Below, one piece after another: positions 23,976-34,599 of a stretch of 64,000 bases of DNA (position 1 is its first letter; each line of letters begins with the position of its first letter). Both the position numbers and the translations under genes were made by a program. The notes below the pieces were generated by a model that was not told the DNA's origin, made no database searches, and saw only the letters and a program-made list of their open reading frames with translations. The stretch is from Cymbidium sinense. Taxonomy: Eukaryota; Streptophyta; Magnoliopsida; Asparagales; Orchidaceae. The DNA lies in assembly GCA_021442155.1 (NCBI GenBank), contig CM038216.1, positions 92,491,666 to 92,555,665 on the forward strand. Reading direction: 5' to 3'.

Positions 23976-24410
23976 TAAAAATAAAAAAACATTAAACCCT
24001 AAATCCTAAACCCTAAACCTATAACCCTAAATGCTAAACCCTAAACCCTAAAACTCTAAACCCTAAACCCTAAACCCTAACCCTAAAACCTAAAGCTAAA
24101 ATATAAACCCTAAAAAACCCTAAACACTAAACCTAAACCTAAACTAAACCTTAAACCTAAACCTAAACTCCAAACCTAAACCCTAAACCTAACCCTAAAT
24201 CATAAAAGCATAAACCCTAAAACCTAAACTTCAACCTAAACTAACCTATAAACTTACCTAAACTATAAACCCTAAACTCAAACCTAAACCTAAACCCTAA
24301 ACTTAAACCCTAAACCTAAACCTAACCCTAACCCTAAACCCTAAACCCTAAACCTTAAACCCTAAAACTGTAAACTCTAAACTCTAAACTAACCCTAAAC
24401 CCTAAACCCT
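23976..24410 (+). repeat. Telomere-like CCCTAAA tract
   Basis: CCCTAAA-rich tract ending the second array. It stops abruptly at CCCTTTCTTTTTTTTTTG (about 24407-24424). Confidence 0.8.
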
Positions 24411-27400
24411 TTCTTTTTTTTTTGATTTTTAAACTTTGGCCAAGTTCTCAATAATAGACTTGTTGATTTTGAGGGAAGTAGTAAGATGCATCCTCATATA
24501 TGCTAACCTTGTGAATTTTAAATGGCTTGAGATCTCACATAAGATGATCCCACAAACTTCATACACTAATGTAGAGAGGATGGAACTATATTGTTCATAT
24601 GTATCCATGGCCTCCCAAGCAAAGCGATGTATCCATCTAATGTGAAACTTGGCTTCGGTCTTCCAATCATCTATCTCCAAGGGCAACACTATAGAGCCTA
24701 AGGCCTGTTGACCTCACATTTAGAGTTCAGATTCAATCTTTCCATCTTAGAATTAGGAGCCTTCTAGACACTAAGAATTCCCTAATCATAAGAAATTTCT
24801 AACAATTAGGTAAACACTTAACCTAAAGACTTAGATGGTTAACGATAGATTATGCCTAGATTAGGATAATCCACCCACCCTACAACCCAAATCCAATCTA
24901 GGTTCTCCTTCTAAAACCAAACCTCAAGTTCAATTCAAACATCAAATTAATATCCAAATCCAAACCCAAATTCTAAAACTAAATGATTGAAGCCCATGAT
25001 CAAATCCAAACTTGAAACCCTTCCTAAGTCATATGACCTATCCCGTGGACTTATCCAGATCTTAATCCAATCAATCCAAAATCATTTGATTTTCTCATAA
25101 TCAATTTATATCTTTAATCATCTTCCAAAATATAAATCAAATCTACATTCAAATGATCAAAACTAAATCAAACTAAATCAAATTAAATCAAAACCCTTCC
25201 TATATATAACCTATCCCATGGACTTAGCCAAATCTTAATCCAAATCATGTCAAACATAGTTAGTTTTATCACAAATCAATCATATTTTCAATCATCTTTA
25301 CAAATTTAAATGAAATATACATTTAAATGATCAAAAATAAACCAAAATAAATAAAAATCCAAACGTAAGCCACATGACCCAACTCCATGGACTTAGCCAA
25401 ATTCCTTCATTCCAAAATTCAAATTCAATTTATTTTCTCATGAATCAATCATACCTTCAATCATATTCACAAATATAAATGAAATCTACAATTAACAAGC
25501 CAAACAAAAATCAACCCAAGTCAAACCCAACTTAACCCTTTTGACTTGAAATGCTCAAATGAACCAAAACCCATTTGAACTCCAATGTAATTGAATTTAT
25601 ATATCAATCCCAAATCCATATATAAACTCAACTAAATGAAACTCCAAAAATTGAGCTAACTAAACCAAATTGGTCCACGAAGTGGCAAATTTAAACTATT
25701 TGAGCTAATCCTACCTAAATTGGATTGAATCAAGCCATCAAAACCTTCCATTATGATTGTTCACCCTAGGTTGATCAATTATCACAAATTTGTCACAACC
25801 ATTTGACCAAGTCAACCCTAACCCATATGAACCCAAACTAGCCAAATTGTAACCTAAGCCAAATCCCTTGAAACCAAAGATTCATACCAAATCAAAATTA
25901 ATATAATTTGACCTTCAATCAATCAAACAAAACCTAATTGGCCCTCTTGACCCAAGTTGACCTAATTGACCTGAAAGAACAAATTGTGTCAAATCAAAAT
26001 ATAAACCAAATTGATTGCAACCAATAGCTCAAGTTCATTCTAAATTGATATTTGAACTTGACCAAAACCATGATTAGAACTAATTGAACCCAATTAACCT
26101 ACTTAGCCTAAGTTGACCTAAAGGTTCAAGTTAGCCTAAATCAAAATCAAATCCAAAATAATTAAAACCAAAGACTACAATCATCTTCAATTAGTCAATT
26201 CAACCCAAACCAACATCCAACCCAAGCCAATTTGGCCTATTTCGTCAAATTGGTCAACTTAACCCATTTGACCCAAATGAATTCAAATAAGCCAAAATCA
26301 AATCTAAGTCAAACTATCCAAACCAATTGAACCAAAACATTTTGAATAATCATATGAACTTGGCCCAACCCTTGGTTTAATCCAATTTGACCAATTGGTC
26401 AACTTGACCCAACCTAATCTAATTTAACCTAAATGAGTCAAATTGAGCCTAACATAACCAAATCAACTCCAATTGACTTGAAATTTGTGCTAACCCACTT
26501 TTGGCTCATTTCAAATCTGTCCAAATCAAATCCAATGCCAAATGATCATTCTACCCTTGGTTCAAGGGCATCACATGAGACAAATCCCATGTAAGTGGTC
26601 ATTTCCATTGGCCACTGGTTCTCCCAATGGTCCACCTAGCACCTAAGACATCGCCAACTTGACCTAAGGGGTTGTTTCGCCATGACCCATTGGAGGTGAA
26701 ATCACCTCACCCTCCCCATTAGAGCATTTAAAACCCATAGGACACTCATGATTCTTTCTTGGCAACCACCTCCACACCTTCAACCAAACAAGCTGAGCAA
26801 ACCCACCTCCTACCTGCCACCCATGACTCCCAGAGATGGCCGAATAACCACTAGAAGCCAAACCTGATCCCACTGTTCAATCAAGATGAAGGGGGGTATA
26901 CACTCCATCATTTCTACTCAAACACACATAAAAATCATTCTTCAGAGCCCTAGCTACCTAAGATAAGCTGCTAGAGCCAATCCCTAAGTTCCCAAGCTCA
27001 TTCCTCAATAAAAAAATGCCATTCTCGTCTGTCCTAAAATAAGACACTCTCATTTTCAACCTAACTTTCCCATTTCTCTATAAAACTCAAATTAACTTTG
27101 CACGCATCTTCCCTAGGCCTTGTTGAATAAGAAAAAATCATCTCCCAAGCTTCTCGAGCACCGGAGGTGGGACTTAAGTCAAAGTCTTGCTCCAAATCAT
27201 CGATTCATGTACTTCTTAGTGAAAGTTAAGGAATTGATCCAATTATTTCTCAAAAGGGCTTCATCTCCACTAGATGAAGCATCCTCAATCGTTTGAGCCA
27301 CTAGTCTTGAGTTTCGGTAAGGTATACTTCCAAAACTGATCCTTAGATAAAATTAGGTTGGAGCTTTTTGAAGAAAACTTGTATCTCATTTGATCTTGAT

Positions 27401-28705
27401 CATTGGATCCCCTTCGATCGATCTCGTGAAGGTGTGGGATCCTTTTGGAGTTGATCCTAGCTCAGGTAAGCTTCGATCAAGTGAGCAATGCTCTATGGAC
27501 TCCATTCTCCCTTACTTGCATAACATTAGATCACGCACCGTCCATTCAATGCGATCGAAATGGATGACCATGATTAGATTTGCTAGATCGATCTGATTTA
27601 ATCTTATTAAGCTATGGGATTAATAGTAGCCATCTGATCTCAGATCAGACGATAAGATGAGAAAACGATTCACCACCGCAGGCCCCGAAGTGGTAAGTTT
27701 TAGTAGCCAATCCCACATGGAAAGTGTATCTGGCCACATGGCCCCAATAGATTAGGCTTTAATTAATCAATTTATAATGGCTAAAACTTCTAAAAATCAT
27801 AAAAAATCATAGAAAATTAAAAAATGCAAATAAATACTAATTTTAATGGTATTTCAGAGAATTAATTAAAATTTATCTTAACTAATTTTGAATAGTAATT
27901 AAAGTTTAATTACAAAATTAATTAGCCACTCCTTAATTACTGAGCAATTAATCCCAAAAATTTGTGGCTAATTTAATGGGATGACCTATGCCTCCCATGA
28001 TTTTCTTATTGCTCACTTAATTAGAAAATTGACTAATTAAACCTTAACTACTTTTATGTTAATTAATGATTAAATAATCCCATGAATAGTAATAAATTAA
28101 TTAAGTTTATTAATCATTGTTCAACAAGAAGTGAACTAAGGAATAGGTTGTGCCCCTTTCCTAAGTTCATTTCACGCTTTTTTAAAATGAAATTAATTAA
28201 GACCAATTAATTAAATCACTTAATCAAATTGAAATCATAATCACATTAATCTTAATTAATTAAATCATGGGGTAGATCTTATGTGTTTTATAACCTAAAA
28301 GAGTTTAATGAAATTATTCACCCACATGTGTGGAAAACCATAAGAGTAATTAATTAAGTCTCTTAATCTAATTAACTATTAATCATGAGTAAATTGCATT
28401 AGGCCCCTTTTATTTCCTAGGATCATTACAAGGTTATTTTCCATGCATATGATGTTGGCTCATACTTAGTTAATTACTTTAAGATGACATAAGTAAGGGT
28501 AATTAATTTATCAAATTAAGGGTTGAACTTAGTTAACCCATAAAATCAACTTAATTACATTTCCTTAAATTAAATCAAATAACTAATGTGGGAATGGGTT
28601 TAAAATAGTAAGTGATGATTTCTCTTCTCCTCTTTAAATCAAATTAAATCCAAAACTTAATTAATAAAGAATTTTTGGTTTGCTTTAAATAATCTTATTA
28701 GATTT
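24411..28705 (-). other. Noncoding element, reverse orientation (possible relative of 12950-16284)
   Basis: Read on the minus strand this has the same layers as 12950-16284: AATTAATTAA-rich (28705-27730), a G+C-richer part with CGATCG words and a TTCGGGGCCTGCGGTGG segment (27720-27460), a mixed part (27460-26560), then a long TTGAC/GGTCAA-rich part (26530-25000). The minus-strand frame 24429-24689 (86 codons, HIRWIHRFAWEAMDTYEQ) is the most protein-like piece, but I do not recognise it. No reverse transcriptase, integrase or gag signature was found. Confidence 0.4.
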
Positions 28706-28800
28706 GATCATCTTTAACCCTAAAATAAACCCTAAAACAAACCCTAAATCCTAAAACATACAACCCTAAACTCTAAACCCTAAACCTTAAACCCTAAAAA
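28706..28800 (+). repeat. Telomere-like CCCTAAA tract
   Basis: Restart of the array after the noncoding element, with CCCTAAA and ACATACAACCC variants. Confidence 0.75.
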
Positions 28801-29655
28801 CTTAAAAACCTAAAAACCTAAAAACCTAAACCTAAATTAAATAAAATGTAAAAATAACGTAAATAAAAAATCCTAAACCTTAATTAAATAAATAAATAAA
28901 TAGAATAAAAACTTAAACTAAAAGCTAAGCCTAAACCTAAACCTGAAATTAGAAATAAAATAAAATAAAAAATAAAAACTAAAAAAAATAAATTAAATAA
29001 AAACCTAAGCTAAACTAACAAAGAAAATAAACCTAAAAATAAAAAACCTAAATAAAACCAAAACCTAAATAAAATAAAAACTAAATGTAAAATAATAAGA
29101 ACCTAAAATAAAATTAAATTAAATAAAATAGTAAACCGTAAAAATAAAGCTAAAAACACCTAAAAATAAATAAAAAATAAAACCAAAACCCTATACTAAA
29201 AAAAGCCTAAACCTAAAATAAATAAATAAAAAACTTAAACCTAAACTAAAATAAACTAAACTAAAATAAATAAAACCTAAACCGAAACCTAAACCCTAAA
29301 CTAAAAAAATAAAATAAACTAAAAATAAACCTAAACCTAAACTAAAAAATAATACCTAAAAATAAACTTAAAATAAAAGCCTAAAACCTAAACTTAAAAA
29401 AATAAAATAAAAACCTACACCTAAAAAAGTAAAATAAAAATAAAACTAAACTAAAAAATAAACATAAACTTAAACCTAAAAAAGAAACTAAAATAAAAAG
29501 CCTAAACTATAATAAATAACTTAAAATAAATAAACTAAACTAAATAAAATAAAAAATAAATTTAAATTAAAATATATAATAAAATAAACTAAAATAAATA
29601 AAAAATAAACTAAATAAACTAAATAAACCAAAACATACTAGTTTACTTAATTAAA
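28801..29655 (+). repeat. AT-rich satellite block, near-complete
   Basis: About 0.85 kb with the internal ACTAAATGTAAAATAATAA segment at about 29080 and a boundary motif at the end (TACTAGTTTACTTAATTAA, 29636-29654). Confidence 0.85.
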
Positions 29656-30115
29656 AAAAACGTTTAAACACTAAACCTTAAATGCTAAACTTCAAATCCT
29701 AAACCCAAAACCCTAAACCTTAAAGCATAAACTCTAAAACTAACCCTAAACCCTAAACCCTAAACCATAAACTCTAAAACTAACCCTAAACCCTAAACCA
29801 TAAACTCTAAAACTAACCCTAAACCCTAAACCTAAAACCCTAAACCCGAAACCCTAAACCCTAAACCTTAAAAGCATAAACCATAAACTATAAACTAATC
29901 CTAAACACTAAATCCTAAACCCTAAAGCCTAAACCATAAACCTTAAAATCCTAAATCCTAAACTAACCCTAACCTGTTAACCCTAAACCTTAAACCTAAA
30001 ATATAAAAAACTTAAATACTAAATCCTAAATGCTAAACCCTAAACCCTAAACTAACCATAAACCTTAAGTCTAAAACCTTAAATCTTAAAACTCTAAACC
30101 TCAAACTAAACATAA
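29656..30115 (+). repeat. Telomere-like tract with a local triplication
   Basis: CCCTAAA-rich tract. Within it the phrase CATAAACTCTAAAACTAA is repeated three times at about 29727, 29767 and 29801 (steps ~40 and ~34). Confidence 0.8.
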
Positions 30116-30840
30116 AAAAAACCTAAACCTAAACTAAATAAAACCTAAAATAAGATAATAAAAATCTAAACCTAAATAAAATAATATGAAGTAAAACCTA
30201 AACCTAAACCTTAAAATGAAAGAAAATAAAATGTAAAAATAATATAAATAATAAAACTAAACTAAAAAATAAAATAAACTTTAGAATAAAAAACCTAAAT
30301 AAAATAAAAATTAAACGTAAAAAAAAATAAAATAAACCTAAAATAAAATAAAAAAGAACTAAATAAAAATATGAACCTATAAAATAAACCTAAAAATAAA
30401 TAAAAAATAAAATCTAAACCCTAAACTAAAAAAAATCCTAAAATTAAAATAAATATAAAATAAACCTAAACCTAAACTAAAATAAACTAAACTAAAATAA
30501 GTAAAACCTAAACCTAAACTAAATAAAATAAAATAAACTAAAATAAACCTAAACCTAAACTAAAATTAAAACTTAAAATAAACCTATAATAAAACCTAAA
30601 ACCTAAACATTAAAAAAAAATCAAAATAAACCTAAAATGAAAATAAAACATAAACCTAAAAAATAAAATAAAAATAAAACTCTACTAAAAATAAACCTAA
30701 ACCTAAAAAATATACTAAAATAAAAAACCTAAAATAAATAAACTAAACTAAATAAAAATAAAAAATAAAGTAAATTAACATAAACAAACTTAATATACTA
30801 AATAAACCTAAGCCTACTAGTTTACTTAAGTTAAAAAAAT
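30116..30840 (+). repeat. AT-rich satellite block
   Basis: Standard block with boundary motif (CTACTAGTTTACTTAAGTT, 30814-30832). Confidence 0.8.
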
Positions 30841-31060
30841 CTTAAACCATAAATACTAAAGCATAAACCCTAAACCCTAAACGCTAAACCTTAAACCATA
30901 AACCCGAAACCTACAACCTAAACCCTAAACTGTAAACCTTAACCTTAAACCCTAAACCCTAAACCCCAAATCCTAAACCTAAACCTAATGTAACAAAATA
31001 AATTAAAAAATAAACATAAACCTCAAAACCTAATAAACCTAAACCTAAACCTAAACCCAA
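30841..31060 (+). repeat. Telomere-like tract plus linker
   Basis: CCCTAAA variants, then the linker AATGTAACAAAATAAATTAA (about 30988) and CCTCAAAACCTAATAAACC. Boundary-to-fragment spacing is ~247 bases, nearly the same as at 19 kb. Confidence 0.8.
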
Positions 31061-31482
31061 AGAATGGGAAAAACCTGGATTGCAAGAACATCACCATCAA
31101 CCACCTTCTACCATCAGGTGAGGGTTACCAGTGGGTGGTGGGGACTATAGGGTGCTAGTGGATATGGAGGTGGTGGAGTGGGTGGTTGGAGGCGAGAGTG
31201 GAGGTTGCAACCATGGTGGTGGCAGGGAGAGATCGGGATATGTGGATCTCTCCATTTGAGGTTGGGTGGTTTTGATGGGAACTGAGAAACAAGAATGGAC
31301 TGATCCATCGCTTATGGAAATATGTCTTTACATTAGCGACGTTTCTAATTATTTAGGGTTTTTTTTGCTATATTCATGCCCATTTTTGATCCATGTCATC
31401 ACTTTTGTCTTAGAAAACTTGGTGGGTTACTTGGTTGATGAAATCAAAAAAATAAATGTTGAATCAATTTGTTCTCTTAAAA
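31061..31482 (+). pseudogene. GR-RBP 3' fragment, copy 4
   Basis: The fragment starts with AATGGGAAAAACCTGGATTGC (RRM end, damaged) and keeps the phrase AACATCACCATCAACCA, which reads NITIN in the RRM frame. The glycine-rich part (GGATATGGAGGTGGTGG) carries small deletions, leaving pieces such as GGCNHGGGRERSGYVDLS in shifted frames. The stop and 3'UTR follow, with an AT-rich end near 31482. Minus-strand proline-rich frames here are the complement of the glycine codons, not a gene. Copy 4 is closest to copy 3 in flanks. Confidence 0.75.
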
Positions 31483-31725
31483 CCAGGCTAAAGCCTATAA
31501 CTCTAAACCCTAAACCCTAAACCCTAAACCTTAACCCTAAAACCTAAACCCAAAATACTAAACCCTAAACCCCAAACCCTAAACACTAAATGCTAAACCC
31601 TAAACCCTAAACCCCAAACCCTAAACCTTAAACCCTAAACACTAAAGTAACCCTAAACCCTATAAAGCTAAAAATCTAAACCTAAACTAAATAAAACCTA
31701 AAAAAAAATAAATAAAAAAACAATT
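31483..31725 (+). repeat. Telomere-like tract and start of an AT-rich block, cut by the copia element
   Basis: CCCTAAA copies lead to the block opening AAAGCTAAAAATCTAAACC (about 31667). The block is cut after ~60 bases, at AAATAAAAAAACAATTTTTG (about 31710-31729), where copia coding sequence begins. Confidence 0.8.
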
Positions 31726-32930
31726 TTTGTTTTTTTGAAAACTTTATAAGTTCTACTAAAAAGAGAGTATCCTAAGAAAATACCATCATCTGATTTGTAA
31801 TCAAACTTACCTAAATGCTCTTTTCCATTATTCAAAATAAAACATTTACATCCAAATACATGAAAGTGTTTAATCTTAGGGTTCTTTCCAAAAAATAATT
31901 CATAGGGTGTCTTCTTCAAAATTGGTCTAAAATTGATCCTATTCATCATATAACATGAAGTATTTATTGCTTCTGCCCAAAAAATATTTTTGCAATTTAT
32001 ACTCATCAAGCATAGATCTACTTAATTAAATTAATATTCTACTTTTTCTCTCTACTACTCTATTTTGTTGGGGAGTTCTAAGTGCAAAAAAATTATGTCA
32101 AATCCCATGTTCATCACAATAATCTTCAAATAATTTATTTTCAAATTTTCCACCATGATCTTGAACCCTATTAATCAAATGGTTTGTTCTCTTTGAATAT
32201 ATTTAGAAAACTTTCTAAACTCAACAAAAGCATCATCTTGCAAGTGATAAAACCCAAGCATATTTAGAGAAATCATCAATAATCACAAACCATAATTTTT
32301 TCCACCTAAGGGGTGCTAATTGGACCAAATAAATCCATGTGCAATTCTAGAGGTCTAGAAGTAGAAATACTATTTTTACATGTAAATGAGCTTCTAGAAT
32401 GCTTACCATGAATACATGCAGCACAAGCATAGTTTGAATGAAAATTTAATTTAGGCAATCCAACTACTAAATCAAGTTTAGCAATTTTATTGAGTGTGCG
32501 CATGTTAAAATGACATAGTCTCCTATGCCATAACCATATATCATTATGAGTGCCTTTAAAATAAAGAAAATTCAAATTCACATAATGAAAGCTATCTAAA
32601 TCAATGACATAAATATTTTTAAGTCTTTGTCCTACTAACGAAATATTTTCAATATTTTTTATAATATAATATGATGCATGAAATATTACATTCAAACCTT
32701 TATCACATAATTAACTAATAGAAATTAAATTATGTTTTAATCCTTCTAGTAGAAAAAATTTATCAAAAGTGATATAATTCTTACAAATATAACCAATGTT
32801 AATGATCTTTCCTTTTGCATTATCTCCATATATAACAAATACTCCATCACTTGATTCTAAAGTTGTAAATTTATCTTTATCTCTCATCATATGTCTTGAA
32901 CATCCACTGTCCAAGTACCACATGCCATCT
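31726..32930 (-). pseudogene. Ty1/copia pol fragment: protease and integrase, truncated
   Basis: On the minus strand the order is protease (32923-32711, WYLDSGCSRHMM with the catalytic DSG), then GAG-pre-integrase and integrase zinc region (32695-32306, WHRRLCHFNMRTL and CAACIHGKHSR), then an integrase core with DHGGKFENKLFE and TPQQN in shifted frames (about 32170-32060). The integrase C-side (32009-31726) has NRINFRPILKKTPYELFFG, FHVFGCKCF and DDGIFLGYS. Reverse transcriptase and RNase H, which should follow at lower coordinates, are missing because the element stops at the satellite. Several frameshifts and stops make it inactive. Copia order (integrase before RT) and motifs are clear. Confidence 0.95.
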
Positions 32931-33589
32931 TTGATTTTTCTTTGAAGGCATTCTACAAAAGAATATCACATGTTAACTTTTGGAACCCAAACATGTTTGG
33001 GTCCACATTCTAAATTCGAAGCGAGATATGTTGCCTGTGTGGTTTGTGTAATGCTTGTACCTTTTGGTGCCGATACATAAGATGATTGCTTAGTGTTTTC
33101 TAATTGAAGTACATATCAATCAAATGAAATATGCCCTTTTCTATCATAATAGTTGTACCAAACATTAGTGTTTGTATGGTTTGGTTAACAATAATATAAG
33201 ATTTATGAGTGGGATGTGTATGATGCAAATAATTTTTATTAAATGTTTTACTTGATGAAGCATTATAATGAACTTGTGATTTCAAACATAATTTAATCTT
33301 GCTTTAATAAGATATTCTCTCTTTCAAGTTTACATACAAGGAATAAATATTTTTACTTTTAAATTATCACATACATTTTTAAATCAAAAAATGCATATCT
33401 AAATTTTTATGTTCTTTCTAAGTTTTGTATTTTTAATTTTTTATATTAAATAACTAAATTATTATAAGCATTATATAATTCATCATAAGATATATCATTA
33501 CATTCTTGAGAATCTAAGTCGATTCTCCATAAGACATATGTTGAGCTCTTCATCTGCAAGTACTTGATTCATTTGAACTGATTGTAAAG

Positions 33590-34545
33590 CCTTTTTTTTT
33601 CTTCTTCTTGAGGTACTTTTTCTCCTTCATATTTTTTCTTCTATCCACATCAATCTCCTTCTTCTTTGATTCAAGTTTTGACAATCACCCTTATGTGTCT
33701 AGTTTATACAATGGTAAAATGATCCCTTCATAAGAAATTTCTTAGTTTGAAATTTATAGTTTTTAGATTTTTATACCTTTGATTCTTCTTCCTTAGCAAG
33801 TCCCCAAGCCTTTGGATAGAATGACCAATCATCACTATCCTGAAGCTATGTTATGTTGATCACTATCATCAACTTGTAATGTAATGGCTTTTCCTTTCTC
33901 CTTCTCCCTTTGAGTTATCCATCTTATCCCTTTGAAATAACCAATTCATGTGTTATCAAAGAACCCCAAAGCTAATCAAGTGGATAAGTAGATAAATCCT
34001 TAGCTTCACTAATAGTTACTTTATTTTCCATTCTTTGGAATACATCTAAGAATCTTATAGATAAAGTCTTGATTCTTAAATGTCTTCCAAAAGAATGCAA
34101 TGTGTTAATTATTTTCATGAATCTATTATACATCGAAATAGATCTAAGGAGATATAAAATAACTCATATTCATGAACAAGTCTATTTATGTGAGCATCTC
34201 TAATTTCACTAGTTCCTTCATAAGTTATATTGAGTTTATCCCATATTTCTTTGTACTTAACATAGAAAATTTCATGTAATCATTAGGTAATAAAGCACAA
34301 TGTAAAGTATTACAAGCCATAGCATTTAATTCAACAAGTTCTCTTTATCTACAATCCATTCCTCAAAAGTGTTTCTACTTAATGCCATTTACTTCTCATG
34401 TATGATATTGATGTGTCAACATATACCACATGCATGCATCTTGACCTCTTAAAATGTACTAATTCTATTTTTCCATAATCAAATGGTACACCATCAAAAA
34501 GTGGAGGTCTATGAGTGGATCTGTAGTGAACCCTTTAAACCCATA
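33590..34545 (-). pseudogene. Ty1/copia gag region (UBN2-like), decayed
   Basis: Minus-strand translation in several frames gives a typical plant copia gag. Near 34500 the start reads RPPLFDGVPFDYGK. Near 34370-34270 it reads ELVELNAMACNTLHCALLPN. Near 34255-34140 it reads KYKEIWDKLNITYEGTSE and RLVHEYELF, the UBN2 signature. Near 34010-33970 there is a VTISEAKDLST segment. A damaged zinc knuckle (YHCIN, then THKGDC) lies near 33700. It is upstream of protease in the correct order. No continuous frame survives. The 33100-33590 stretch between gag and protease is low-homology linker with a short 61-codon frame. Confidence 0.85.
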
Positions 34546-34599
34546 AAGTGAAAAGATCTATCTATGTTAATTAATAAAGAGCCTCTGCTACATATTGAG

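Noticed and set aside
24429..24689. 86-residue minus-strand frame as a possible gene
   Set aside because: The peptide is not low complexity but matches no family I recognise and has an overlapping frame on the other strand. Kept only as a note within the noncoding element.
26664..26873. 69-residue minus-strand frame as a possible gene
   Set aside because: No recognisable domain. It lies inside the noncoding element between layers of repeat-like composition.
31114..31308. Proline-rich minus-strand frame opposite GR-RBP copy 4
   Set aside because: It is the complement of glycine codons. The + strand fragment explains it.
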